DNA of 64,000 nucleotides from contig CALEYQ010000074.1 in NCBI GenBank assembly GCA_937924855.1, positions 1-64,000 of the forward strand. The letters run 5' to 3'. The position numbers and the translations under genes were made by a program. Every line of letters begins with the position of its first letter. Position 1 is the first letter of the stretch. Of the stretch, positions 52,317-60,841 are shown one piece after another. The notes under the pieces are model-generated. The model saw nothing but the letters and a program-made list of their open reading frames with translations. It was not told the DNA's origin and searched no databases. This DNA is from an uncultured Bacteroidota bacterium. Lineage in GTDB: Bacteria > Bacteroidota > Bacteroidia > JADZBD01.

Positions 52317-53027
52317 ATGGCGCATGCAAAACCGATTGACTGGGGAGGAAACTCATCCCCTTTCGCTGTGAGTTATGGAAAGCTCTTCATGTGGTTTTTC
52401 CTTGTTTCCGACGCATTAACTTTTACATCTCTGCTTTCGGCTTATGGCTTTCAGCGCCATGCCCATCCTGAAACCTGGCCTGTGCCCGGGGATGTATTTT
52501 TTCACTTTCCTTTCGTACACGGACATTACCCCCTTTATTATGTAGGGTTAATGACCTTCATTCTGATCATGTCCTCCGTTACCATGGTACTTGCCGTGGA
52601 AGCGGGTCACCGGAATAATAAACGAGGCGTAATCATCTGGATGTTCTGGACCATTATAGGCGGTTTCGCCTTTTTGGGATCACAGGCATGGGAGTGGTAT
52701 AATTTCATTGTTGGCGGAGAGGGGGCCGTGCGTGATTTCATCAACCCCGAGACGGGTCAGTGGGTCACCGATGTTTTCCATGGAGCCAACCTGCATGTTA
52801 ACGAATACGGGAACCGTCTCTTCGGCGACTTCTTCTTTGTGATTACCGGATTCCACGGATTCCACGTGTTTAGCGGTGTTATTATCAACATCGTTATTCT
52901 GATCATGGTAATTCAGGGTGCTATGGAACGCAGAGGACATTATGAAATGGTGGAAAAGGCCGGACTGTACTGGCACTTTGTAGATTTGGTATGGGTATTC
53001 GTATTTACCTTTTTCTACCTATTGTAA
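52317..53027 (+). CDS. Cytochrome c oxidase subunit III (long copy)
   Basis: A 236-residue subunit III with conserved KLFMWFFLVSDALTF, SQAWEWYNFI, FFVITGFHGFHVFSGVI and YWHFVDLVWVFVFTFFYLL. Length and helices are as expected for the oxidase membrane subunit. It lies 50 nt after the short copy and 26 nt before the subunit IV gene, in the same operon. Confidence 0.92.
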   Translation: MAHAKPIDWGGNSSPFAVSYGKLFMWFFLVSDALTFTSLLSAYGFQRHAHPETWPVPGDVFFHFPFVHGHYPLYYVGLMTFILIMSSVTMVLAVEAGHRNNKRGVIIWMFWTIIGGFAFLGSQAWEWYNFIVGGEGAVRDFINPETGQWVTDVFHGANLHVNEYGNRLFGDFFFVITGFHGFHVFSGVIINIVILIMVIQGAMERRGHYEMVEKAGLYWHFVDLVWVFVFTFFYLL

Positions 53028-53053
53028 AAAAACACAAACGATAATTTCAGACT

Positions 53054-53539
53054 ATGGAATTCAACGATAATTATCCCCAGTACGAACTGATGGCAAACCA
53101 CTCCGAAGAGGAGGGTAAGAAAATCAGAAAGAAACTCTGGATGGTATTCTGGATCATGCTCATTGTTACACTTATTGAGCTTGTTATTGGTATCAACCAG
53201 GATGCCATGAATCTTACAGGAACCATTACCCTGAAATTCATCTACATCACATTTACCATTATCAAGGCCGGCTACATCGTGTATTCATTCATGCACCTGG
53301 GCGATGAAAATTCATTGCTTCGTAAAGTAATCCTCTGGCCTTATACTTTCTTTGCCCTTTACCTTATTGCCCTTTGTACCATCATTGAAGGGAACTTTAC
53401 CCGCGACTACAAAGTGTACAAAGACCAACGATTGATTGAACAGAAAAATCTGATTCGTGAGAAAGCCATTAAAGCGGCTCACGGCGGAGGAGATCATGGA
53501 GGAGAAAAACCCGACGGACACAAAGAAGACGCCCACTAA
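53054..53539 (+). CDS. Cytochrome c oxidase subunit IV family protein
   Basis: A 161-residue protein with three membrane helices and the family pattern KKLWMVFWIMLIVTLIELVIG, FTIIKAGYIVYSFMHLGDE, LWPYTFFALYLIALC. The C-terminal tail is hydrophilic and rich in His and Gly (AAHGGGDHGGEKPDGHKEDAH). That tail is read in a second frame by the start of the SCO gene. Confidence 0.88.
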   Translation: MEFNDNYPQYELMANHSEEEGKKIRKKLWMVFWIMLIVTLIELVIGINQDAMNLTGTITLKFIYITFTIIKAGYIVYSFMHLGDENSLLRKVILWPYTFFALYLIALCTIIEGNFTRDYKVYKDQRLIEQKNLIREKAIKAAHGGGDHGGEKPDGHKEDAH

Positions 53540-54254
53540 AGGCAATGCTTTAGGCAAATGGATCCTTGCGGGGGTCCTTGTTTTACCTTCACTTGTTTAT
53601 TTATTTTTCTCAACGGGAAAAACCCATTTTATGTCCCTGCCCTATTACGGGGAAAGGGACGTCGTTAAAACCATGGTGGATGGTAAGGAAGTAATTGATA
53701 CGGTTTACCACAGCATTCCCGACTTTTCATTTACCAACCTTGATGGTCGCACCATTTCCCAAAAAGACCTGGAGGGGAAAATTTATGTGGCCGATTATTT
53801 TTTCGCCACCTGCCCGGGTATTTGTCCGGTTATGACCTCCAATATGCTGCGGGTGCAACAGAAATTCAAGGACCGTCCGGACCTGTTTTTTATTTCCCAT
53901 ACCGTTGATCCCGATCGCGACAGCGCCGAAGCCCTGCTTGAGTATGCCCTGAAGGTACATGCGGATACCTCCAACTGGTTTTTTGTAACGGGCGATAAAA
54001 AAGCCTTGTACGAGCAGGCGAGAAGGGGTTATCTGATTCCTGCCCAGGAAGGAGATGGGGGGCCGGAAGATTTTATTCATTCCGAGAAACTGGTATTGGT
54101 TGATAAGAACCGGCATATAAGAGGCTTTTACGACGGCACCAGCGTTTCTTCGGTCGACAGTCTGATCGAAGACATTAAGGTGCTGATGGCTCGTTACGCG
54201 AGAACCGAGGGTGAAAAGAAAAACAAAATTACCCAGGGCAAACCCAATGAGTGA
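53496..54254 (+). CDS. SCO-family copper chaperone for cytochrome oxidase
   Basis: A 252-residue membrane-anchored thioredoxin-fold protein that helps assemble the CuA site. The helix is at about 23-41, the copper motif CPGICP (CxxxC) near 105-110, and the conserved histidine lies in IHSEKLVLVD. ATG 53496 is chosen; an upstream in-frame start at 53457 would extend it deeper into the subunit IV gene. It overlaps that gene by 44 nt out of frame and the next gene by 8 nt. Confidence 0.92.
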   Translation: MEEKNPTDTKKTPTKGNALGKWILAGVLVLPSLVYLFFSTGKTHFMSLPYYGERDVVKTMVDGKEVIDTVYHSIPDFSFTNLDGRTISQKDLEGKIYVADYFFATCPGICPVMTSNMLRVQQKFKDRPDLFFISHTVDPDRDSAEALLEYALKVHADTSNWFFVTGDKKALYEQARRGYLIPAQEGDGGPEDFIHSEKLVLVDKNRHIRGFYDGTSVSSVDSLIEDIKVLMARYARTEGEKKNKITQGKPNE

Positions 54255-54777
54255 GAAGTCGGTTTTCCGGATTGTGCTGGCCCTCTCGATTGTAGTGTTG
54301 GGTGTGGTGGTTGTTTTGAACCGGAAACTCATTACCCCTCCGGCCGATTATCCTTCCTTTGTTCCGTATCAGCCGGCCTTGCATGCCACCCTGAACGGTA
54401 CCTGTGCCTTGTTACTATGCATTTCCCTGTTTGCCATAAAGCAGAAAAATGTTGCGCTGCACAAGAAACTAAACCTTACTACTTTTTTTCTTTCGGCTTT
54501 GTTCCTGATCAGTTATGTGGTGTATCATTTTTTTATGGACGATACCCGCTTCCCCGAAGATAATTCCCTGCGGCCTGTGTATCTGTTTATTCTGGCCAGT
54601 CACATCATTCTGGCGGCGGTAGTGTTTCCCATGATTCTGATGAGTTTTTATTTTGGTTTGAGCAATAAAATCGAAAAGCATAAAAAACTGGCCCGGTTTA
54701 CTTTTCCCATCTGGTTGTATGTATGTATTACCGGGGTTGTGGTATATGTGATGATATCGCCGTATTATAATTTTTAA
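54247..54777 (+). CDS. DUF420 membrane protein
   Basis: A 176-residue protein with five hydrophobic helices and four conserved histidines in the membrane pattern (LHATLNGTCALLL, LHKKLNLTTFFLSALFLISYVVYHFF, SHIILAAVVFPM, KHKKLARFTFPIWLYVCITGVVVYVM). This fits DUF420, commonly found beside oxidase genes and thought to assist oxidase assembly. ATG 54247 overlaps the SCO stop; the longer frame from 54211 lies in the SCO gene. Confidence 0.88.
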   Translation: MSEKSVFRIVLALSIVVLGVVVVLNRKLITPPADYPSFVPYQPALHATLNGTCALLLCISLFAIKQKNVALHKKLNLTTFFLSALFLISYVVYHFFMDDTRFPEDNSLRPVYLFILASHIILAAVVFPMILMSFYFGLSNKIEKHKKLARFTFPIWLYVCITGVVVYVMISPYYNF

Positions 54778-54795
54778 TTTTTGTATTTTTATACC

Positions 54796-55044
54796 ATGAA
54801 ACGCGCTTTGCCCTACCTGATTTTGATGTTGGTGTTTACCCTGGTTATGACCCTGGATGCTGATGCCCAGTGTGCCATGTGCAAGAAGGTAGCGGAGGGA
54901 AAGGATGTGGTGAACAAGGGCAGTGTGGCAAAAAATCTTAACGGAGCCATTTTATATCTTATGGCCATTCCCTATTTCGCCCTGGCATTCATCTTCCGTG
55001 CCCAGATTGCTTCCTTTTTCAGGAGCAGATTTAAGAAGGGGTGA
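54796..55044 (+). CDS. Small CxxC membrane protein at the end of the oxidase cluster
   Basis: An 82-residue protein with a signal peptide or first helix (about 4-26, ending DADA), then QCAMCKKVAEGKD with a CxxC, and a second helix (about 51-69) with a basic tail (RSRFKKG). I do not recognise a named family. The CxxC facing the periplasm, beside SCO and DUF420, suggests a part in metal or thiol handling during oxidase assembly; this is inference. ATG 54796 is preferred to the TTG at 54781. Confidence 0.75.
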   Translation: MKRALPYLILMLVFTLVMTLDADAQCAMCKKVAEGKDVVNKGSVAKNLNGAILYLMAIPYFALAFIFRAQIASFFRSRFKKG

Positions 55045-55057
55045 TTTCCTGAATCTG

Positions 55058-56401
55058 TTATTTTTTACCTTCTTGCCCCGGAATTTTAAAAGACTTAATC
55101 ACCTCCGAAATTTTATAATTCAGATGGGTTTTAAATGTTTCCAGATCGCGAAATACCTTTTCCTTCATTTTTTCTGCCTCTTCGGTTTCAAAGAAATACA
55201 GGGTGCCCTCTTTAACCAGTCCTATATCAATCCGGTCAATGGAGGGGTTCTCTTCCGGAGAAAAACTCAATTTCCCGGTATTGTCAATGTAATAGGAGCC
55301 ATCCTCCTTGTTTCCATTATCAAACCAATGATTTATTTCAACCACTTTTCCAAATACCAGGGCTTCGATTTCGATACTTCTGTCGAACAATAAACTCTGG
55401 ATAGTGTGATTAAGTTGTTCGTGATTTTTTTGGAAATCAGCACAGATAATATCAAACTCGGAACGGCGAAAGCGGTTGGGGAAAAAATAAATGCTTCTTC
55501 CGCTCATCAAACGATTTATGGTAGTATCCGGCCTGCACGCCGGTATAAGATTTTCCACTTGAATTTTGGCTTCCCCTTTTCCTTTCTCAAAAAGCAAGGG
55601 GTGACAGAAAACCACATGTTTTTGATTGCAAAAAAGCGAGGGTTCGGAAAGTTCCATTATCTGGTACAGAGGCATGAATTTTTTATCCGGGTTTTTATCC
55701 TTGGGTCGCTCTATGAACAAAAACACCTCATTATCGGCATAAACCCCCATGCTTTTTTCAAAGCGGGGTTTCCACAATCCAATGCCCCATTCAAAATCAT
55801 CGTGTTTGAAAGAAATTATGGTTTTTGCAATGGAAGGCTCAGAACTGCGGAGGTTAAGCTGGCGATAAGAAAAAACAGTGCCCAACAGTAAAACTCCAAA
55901 TAATATAAATTCGGGTTTTAGGGTGTTCAGTTCCTCTTTAAGGGAACCCCGGTCGGGTTTGGGATGTTTGGCATTTCGCCTTGAGAACCAGATAAAAAAT
56001 GCTATAAAGCAACCCAGAGAAAGCAGGATGAACAGGGGCAGAATGATAAATCCGACGATATTTCCTTCCAGGGGCGCGAACATCATCAGAAAAAGAGCCA
56101 ATACCATAGGAAGAAAGGAAAGGTGGGCAAAGGCGGCATTTCCCAGATAATGGCTGAAAGAATATTTAATATCGTCAAGAAACCAGGCAAAGGATGAAAC
56201 CAGGGCCATAAAAATCAAATTGTAAAATCCGGCTATGGCCAGAAAGGAGAGCATGAATGCCGGGTTCATAATGCCCACATTGGTGCTTTGGGTAAGAAAG
56301 CCACCATTTCCCCAGAGACTGAAAAATGAAAGCAGAATCCCGATGGGGTTGGTTAGACAACCGGAAACGAGAAGTATAATTTTCAGGATTGATTTTTCCA
56401 T
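55058..56401 (-). CDS. Unrecognised membrane protein
   Basis: A 447-residue protein not recognised. The first 140 residues hold about four hydrophobic helices (about 8-30, 50-75, 85-110, 115-140), and another helix is near 170-185. The rest (about 190-447) is soluble, mixed alpha/beta, with many charged residues and no motif I can name (FKHDDFEWGIGLWKPRFEKS; RPDTTINRLMSGRSIYFFPNRFRRSEFDIICADF). It is convergent with the oxidase cluster and 14 nt downstream of the phosphatase gene on the same strand, so the two are probably cotranscribed and it might be linked to that signalling protein. Confidence 0.75.
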   Translation of the reverse strand: MEKSILKIILLVSGCLTNPIGILLSFFSLWGNGGFLTQSTNVGIMNPAFMLSFLAIAGFYNLIFMALVSSFAWFLDDIKYSFSHYLGNAAFAHLSFLPMVLALFLMMFAPLEGNIVGFIILPLFILLSLGCFIAFFIWFSRRNAKHPKPDRGSLKEELNTLKPEFILFGVLLLGTVFSYRQLNLRSSEPSIAKTIISFKHDDFEWGIGLWKPRFEKSMGVYADNEVFLFIERPKDKNPDKKFMPLYQIMELSEPSLFCNQKHVVFCHPLLFEKGKGEAKIQVENLIPACRPDTTINRLMSGRSIYFFPNRFRRSEFDIICADFQKNHEQLNHTIQSLLFDRSIEIEALVFGKVVEINHWFDNGNKEDGSYYIDNTGKLSFSPEENPSIDRIDIGLVKEGTLYFFETEEAEKMKEKVFRDLETFKTHLNYKISEVIKSFKIPGQEGKK

Positions 56402-56415
56402 GGAGAATGTGAATT

Positions 56416-58410
56416 TTAAATACGAACGCCTATAACCAAAACATCGTCAATTTGCTCTAATTCTCCTTTCCAGTTTTGGAAGGTACTTAATAATACTTCT
56501 TCCTGTTCTTGCATGGATTTCATTTGAATCGAGAGCAAAAGCTCTTTCAACTGTTTTTCCCTGAATTTTTTCCCTTTTGCACCCCCGAACTGGTCGGCGT
56601 ATCCATCGGAGAAAATATATAGTGAGGAGCCCTTTTCGGGACTTATTTTATGGTTGGTGAAGGGAAGGTTCTCGCCGTGGTGTAATCCAATGGGTTGTTT
56701 ATCCGGGGCAAATGCAGTAAGATTTCCATTATGAACAATCCAGAGTGGGTTATTGGCTCCTGCCCATTCCACATGGTTTTCAGAAAAACAAAGCAGGGAA
56801 ATATCCATGCCATCGCGGGGACTCCCGCTTTCCTCTTTTTGTTTCAGGCTTTTGATAACGAGGTGGCGCAGTTCGTTCAGGATTTCCGAGGGCCGGGTAA
56901 TGCCCCTTTCGTTTACAATTTCGTTAAGAAAGGAGTTTCCTATCATACTCATAAATGCCCCCGGCACTCCGTGGCCGGTACAGTCGGCCGCTGCGATAAT
57001 CCGCTTCCCGTTTTTTTCAGAAAACCAGTAAAAGTCTCCGCTTACAACATCACGGGGTTGAAAAAGGACAAAGGCATCAGGGAATATGCGGTATTTTATT
57101 TCCTTATCGGGCAGAATAGCCTCCTGAATGCGCCGGGCGTAATTGATGCTGTCGGTAATGTCTTTGTTTTTTTCTTCCAGAATTTTTTTCTGCGCTGAAA
57201 TAATAAGATTGGCTTTTTGTTTTTGTCGATAACCCCGGAATATGAAAAAGGCCAGGGCAAGCACGAGGATGAATCCGGTGGAAATGCTGTAAAGGATAAT
57301 TTTTTGCTGTTCTTCTTTTGCCCGGCGTTCGGCCTCAAGTTTTTCCTCTTCCAGTTTTTTTATTTTGGCTGCCTGGGCGGCATCGAACTGGTATTGTAAT
57401 TTGGTTACTTCGGTGGCTTTTTCGGAATTGTAAAGGGAATCGGTAAATGACCGGAGGTTTTTAAAAGTTATAAAGGCATTTTTAAAATCCTTTTCCTTTT
57501 CATAATAGTCCGACAAGCCCTCCAGCGATTCTTTTAATGCCAGGGAATAATGAGTCTCCCGGGCAAGGGCATATGCTTTTTGTAAACTTTCATAGGCCTC
57601 GTGCTTTTTACCGGTACTGTAATAAACCTTTGCCAGCGAGGCCAGCCGAAGGGCCAGCCCCTCTTTCGACTTAAGTTCTTCAAATAGGGCGATTGACCGC
57701 TCGTAGGATTCAATGGACTTAGGGTAATTTTTTAATTCTGCATAGGCATCTCCCATATTTCCAAGGATAATAGCCAAAGCCTTTTTGTCATTTTTTTTCT
57801 CAACAATGGCAAGTCCTTTTAAATAATATTCCAGTTGTTTTTCAATATTCCCGGTGGCACTATAATAGTTTCCAATGTTGGAATAGGTTTTGGCCATTAA
57901 TACGGAATCCTTTATACGCTCGGCTGTTTTTAAGGCTATTTGCAGATTTTTCAGCATGTCGCTGAAATTTTTTTGGGCAATATGAATTTGTCCGATCGAG
58001 AGGTGGGTTATAACCTGCAGTCTGTCATCAATACCGGGTTTAGCGAGTATTTCCGAGGCCTTAAAAAGGTATTGTAAACGGAGGGTATCATTGAAGGAGT
58101 TGGCAGCAGCGAGTTCATAATAACTGCGGGCCATTCCCTTTTTGAAATTCAGGGATTTGCTGAGTCTGAGCGCATCCTCCGCAGAGGCATTGGCTTCGGA
58201 GAACTCTTTCTGTTTGGTATGCGATTCAGCCCGTTGGCACAGCAGCATTACCTTTTGGGTGTCTTGCTTTGCGGTTTTGAGAAGAAGGCTTAATGAGTCG
58301 ATTTTGTTTTGCTGCCCAAAACAATTGTCGGGAAAGGTAAGTGCAATTAAAAAAGAAACTGCAGGTAAAAGAACCGAATATAATCTCAATCCTTGTCTCA
58401 GGGCCTCCAA
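56416..58410 (-). CDS. TPR-containing SpoIIE/PP2C-type serine phosphatase, membrane-anchored
   Basis: 664 residues: signal peptide or helix (about 8-32, PDNCFGQ), six or seven tetratricopeptide repeats (about 40-320, e.g. SKEGLALRLASLAKVYYSTGKKHEAYESLQKA), a coiled coil, one membrane helix near 370-390, the linker SINYARRIQEAILP, and a SpoIIE phosphatase domain with metal ligands in VVSGDFYW, AAADCTGHGVPGAFMSMIG and SDGYADQFGG. This layout is common in Bacteroidota: a periplasmic TPR sensor with a cytoplasmic phosphatase, likely acting on an anti-sigma-factor antagonist. None is encoded beside it. Start is TTG at 58410 with ambiguity of a few codons. Confidence 0.88.
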   Translation of the reverse strand: MEALRQGLRLYSVLLPAVSFLIALTFPDNCFGQQNKIDSLSLLLKTAKQDTQKVMLLCQRAESHTKQKEFSEANASAEDALRLSKSLNFKKGMARSYYELAAANSFNDTLRLQYLFKASEILAKPGIDDRLQVITHLSIGQIHIAQKNFSDMLKNLQIALKTAERIKDSVLMAKTYSNIGNYYSATGNIEKQLEYYLKGLAIVEKKNDKKALAIILGNMGDAYAELKNYPKSIESYERSIALFEELKSKEGLALRLASLAKVYYSTGKKHEAYESLQKAYALARETHYSLALKESLEGLSDYYEKEKDFKNAFITFKNLRSFTDSLYNSEKATEVTKLQYQFDAAQAAKIKKLEEEKLEAERRAKEEQQKIILYSISTGFILVLALAFFIFRGYRQKQKANLIISAQKKILEEKNKDITDSINYARRIQEAILPDKEIKYRIFPDAFVLFQPRDVVSGDFYWFSEKNGKRIIAAADCTGHGVPGAFMSMIGNSFLNEIVNERGITRPSEILNELRHLVIKSLKQKEESGSPRDGMDISLLCFSENHVEWAGANNPLWIVHNGNLTAFAPDKQPIGLHHGENLPFTNHKISPEKGSSLYIFSDGYADQFGGAKGKKFREKQLKELLLSIQMKSMQEQEEVLLSTFQNWKGELEQIDDVLVIGVRI

Positions 58411-58612
58411 AGTTGCGTTGTTTTGAACCGTAATTTACTTGTTTTTTGGATGCCGTACTGATCCTGGTTTGTGTTTTTCCCTCCCGGTGAGGCCCGGAGC
58501 CGGATTTCCCGGTAACCCTTATCCAGGGGCCCTTCGGAGTTTTCCCTCGTGGCCTGGTGTTTACCCCTGGTGCTTTTATTTCCGGATTGGTAATTCCCAT
58601 CAGGAATTTCAG

Positions 58613-59113
58613 CTACTTTTTGGGTTCTGTCTTATTAAACATGTACCGGGCGATTTTCCATTCCCCATTTTCTTTTTCAAAAACAAAGAGTTCCCGGTTT
58701 GCTTCAGGAAGGGTAGTGCCGGTGGCGTGGATAAGGGTGCTTCCTTTTGATCCGGTTACTGCAAAGGCCATGTTTCCTTCCACCTGTATTTCTTCTATGA
58801 AAAACTCAATACTCAATTTTATCTGTGAAAAAACGTATTCATAAGATTTTAAAATGCCTTCCGATCCAATTCCCGATGGTGCTTCCGAGGGCATGAAAAT
58901 GCCGTCTTTGGTGTATAGGGATTGTACTAATTTGGCATCCGAAGTATTAAGGGCTTTCTCATATTGTTTAAGCAAGGCTTCAATTTTTTGTTTTTCCTGT
59001 TTTTCCATGGTTTCTGTTTTTTGTGTTTTTTCCGAATCGGGGTTATTGTTGTTTTCGGGTTTGCATGAAGCCATTAAAGCAATGGCTAAAAACGCTGTTA
59101 TAATCTTTTTCAT
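58613..59113 (-). CDS. NTF2-like (SnoaL/DUF4440-type) lipoprotein
   Basis: A 166-residue protein. The lipoprotein signal is MKKIITAFLAIALMASC with C17 as the acylated cysteine, followed by a charged linker rich in Asn, Glu and Lys. The NTF2-like domain spans about 45-166 (IEALLKQYEKALNTSDAKLVQSLYTKDGIFMPSEAP...GEWKIARYMFNKTEP). The open frame reaches 59323, but that extension overlaps the NmrA-like gene out of frame and has no signal peptide, so ATG 59113 is used. It starts 1 nt after the NmrA-like gene stop, so the two are coupled. Function unknown; the fold often binds small ligands. The gap 58411-58612 holds nothing I recognise. Confidence 0.82.
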   Translation of the reverse strand: MKKIITAFLAIALMASCKPENNNNPDSEKTQKTETMEKQEKQKIEALLKQYEKALNTSDAKLVQSLYTKDGIFMPSEAPSGIGSEGILKSYEYVFSQIKLSIEFFIEEIQVEGNMAFAVTGSKGSTLIHATGTTLPEANRELFVFEKENGEWKIARYMFNKTEPKK

Positions 59114-59114
59114 A

Positions 59115-59996
59115 TTAGCTAAAGTTTTGTTTAATCCAGGTATCCAACGGGGTGAGAGGTCCTGTGGCAATTTTTTTGGCCCTTTGAATTTGCTCCACTG
59201 CACCGGGCCCCATGTAGGTATGTGCTTCGAAATAGGCAAACATCTCAGCAATTTCTCCGGCCCCTTCAAAGAAACCTGAAAACACCTCGGTCGGCACCTG
59301 ATTGAAGCTGTATTCCATACCATTGGCTTTAAACGCTTTTAAAACATCATTAAAACTGTTCAGTTCGGTAGCTAAGGATAAATAATTTCCCCTGCCCGCT
59401 GTTTCAGGGTTCAAAAAGGCCCCGGCCACTACTTTCCCCAGGTCCTTGATATCTGCCATGTGAATTACTTTTTTTGAGGGATCGATGGGCAATGTCCATC
59501 CCATTTTTCCGTCCTGCTGCTTTTGAGCTGCTAATTGTCCGCTCAGGTTCTGAAAATAGAAGGGAGGCTGTACAAAAGTGAAGAATTCAAATCCGGCATT
59601 TCTTACCACCTCATCTACCCGGGCTTTTCCGGTAAAGTGGGGAACATTAAATTTTCCCCCGCTTATTTTTTCCACGTTGGGCAGGGTTGACCAGATAAAG
59701 TGATTTACACCGGCCTTTTTTGCGGCTTCCACGGCAGCTTTTCCCTGGGCCATTTCGTCGGCTCCTTCCCAGAAATTGGTTACTGCAAAAACGCCATTGG
59801 CACCTTCAAAGGCTTTAATCAGCGATCCTGTGTCGGTCAGATCACCGGACACTGCTTCATCAGCCTCTCCTTCATACCGGTCCGGGTTTCGGGTTATGGC
59901 TCTTACTTTAAAACTTCCTTCTTTTTTTAGGGCATTTACTACGGCACCTCCCTGATGGCCTGTGGCGCCAATTACGGCAATTGTTTTTTTATCCAT
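59115..59996 (-). CDS. NmrA/HSCARG-like NAD(P)-binding protein
   Basis: A 293-residue atypical SDR. The dinucleotide motif GATGHQGG is at 9-16, then VRAITRNPD, and a substrate domain with WSTLPNVEKISGGKFNVPHFTGKARVDEVVR. This matches NmrA-like proteins, which act as redox sensors or as quinone/azo reductases. The catalytic YxxxK is not clearly present, as is usual in the family. It may be controlled by the Crp/Fnr protein encoded upstream: a palindrome lies in the 94-nt gap. Confidence 0.88.
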   Translation of the reverse strand: MDKKTIAVIGATGHQGGAVVNALKKEGSFKVRAITRNPDRYEGEADEAVSGDLTDTGSLIKAFEGANGVFAVTNFWEGADEMAQGKAAVEAAKKAGVNHFIWSTLPNVEKISGGKFNVPHFTGKARVDEVVRNAGFEFFTFVQPPFYFQNLSGQLAAQKQQDGKMGWTLPIDPSKKVIHMADIKDLGKVVAGAFLNPETAGRGNYLSLATELNSFNDVLKAFKANGMEYSFNQVPTEVFSGFFEGAGEIAEMFAYFEAHTYMGPGAVEQIQRAKKIATGPLTPLDTWIKQNFS

Positions 59997-60038
59997 TTGA
60001 ATTATTTTTTTGGTTTAACTGTATAGCAAAGATCGCAC

Positions 60039-60057
60039 AGGTGAAGGGGATTCACCT
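60039..60057. promoter_or_regulatory. CRP-like palindrome upstream of the NmrA-like gene
   Basis: Arms AGGTGAA and TTCACCT are perfect complements separated by 5 nt, giving GTGA-N7-TCAC, one base longer than the usual Crp spacing. It lies between the Crp/Fnr gene and the NmrA-like gene. No T-run follows on either strand, so a terminator is unlikely. Confidence 0.45.
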
Positions 60058-60090
60058 ATAAGGTAGTTTAAGAAATGGCCTTAAGCCATA

Positions 60091-60672
60091 TTAAGTGGTG
60101 GCGATTTTCTTTCTGATGGTACTCAGAAATTCGGGTGTTACCCCGAGGTAGGAGGCAATCTGAACGTTGGAAATGCGGTTGAAAAAATCAGGGTAATGTT
60201 CTACGAAATACAGGTAGCGTTCTTCGGCGGTGGAGCTAATGTTTTGCAAAATACGGTTCTGAAGACTAACCATGGCATTTTCCGCAAGCACCCTGAAAAT
60301 CCGGTTGAATTTCGGATAGTTTACAAACAGACTTAGCTGATCTTCTTTTTTACACTGAAGGATAAGGGATTTCTCTATGGCTTCAATGTACAGTTTGCTG
60401 GGTTTTTCAGCATGGAAACTTCCAATGTCTCCAACCCACCAGTTTTCAACGGCAAATTGCAGATTATGTTCTTTGCCTTTGTCATCCACGGTGTACATTC
60501 TGAAGCATCCCTCTACTACAAAAGTATTATGCCGGCATATTTCACCCTCTTGAAGTATGAATTGCCTTCGCTTTATGTTTCGCATCTTAAAATACTGCTC
60601 TACCACTGCCTTTTCTTCATCGGTTAGGGGAAGATGGCTTTCGAAATAATCTATCAGAGGCTGAGTGGTCAT
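60091..60672 (-). CDS. Crp/Fnr-family transcriptional regulator
   Basis: A 193-residue regulator with an N-terminal cyclic-nucleotide-binding-type barrel (FILQEGEICRHNTFVVEGCFRMYTVDDKGKEHNLQF, about 38-74), a long dimer helix and a C-terminal winged helix (NVQIASYLGVTPEFLSTIRKKI). Length and the NWWVGDIGSFH segment are typical of the large bacteroidotal group of Crp-like regulators that often control a neighbouring oxidoreductase gene. No cluster cysteines for oxygen sensing are evident. The effector is unknown. Confidence 0.9.
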   Translation of the reverse strand: MTTQPLIDYFESHLPLTDEEKAVVEQYFKMRNIKRRQFILQEGEICRHNTFVVEGCFRMYTVDDKGKEHNLQFAVENWWVGDIGSFHAEKPSKLYIEAIEKSLILQCKKEDQLSLFVNYPKFNRIFRVLAENAMVSLQNRILQNISSTAEERYLYFVEHYPDFFNRISNVQIASYLGVTPEFLSTIRKKIATT

Positions 60673-60841
60673 TATCCGGATTTCATCAGGGGTTTAGATC
60701 GCTTATTGTCCGGTTTATAAAAGCACCGGGCGGCTTTGTCGGGTTGGTTGAAGGGGCAACAGATTTTTTTATTTATGTGCTAATAAATAATTAAGGATCC
60801 CAAAATACTATCTGTTCAGGTCCTGATTATTAACTTAAGTT

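Noticed and set aside
58226..58612. Frames on both strands around the phosphatase start and the following gap
   Set aside because: Compositionally odd, proline/glycine/serine-rich translations without homology; the gap 58411-58612 is treated as noncoding.
59114..59323. N-terminal extension of the NTF2-like lipoprotein
   Set aside because: It overlaps the end of the NmrA-like gene in another frame and would destroy the clear lipoprotein signal starting at 59113.
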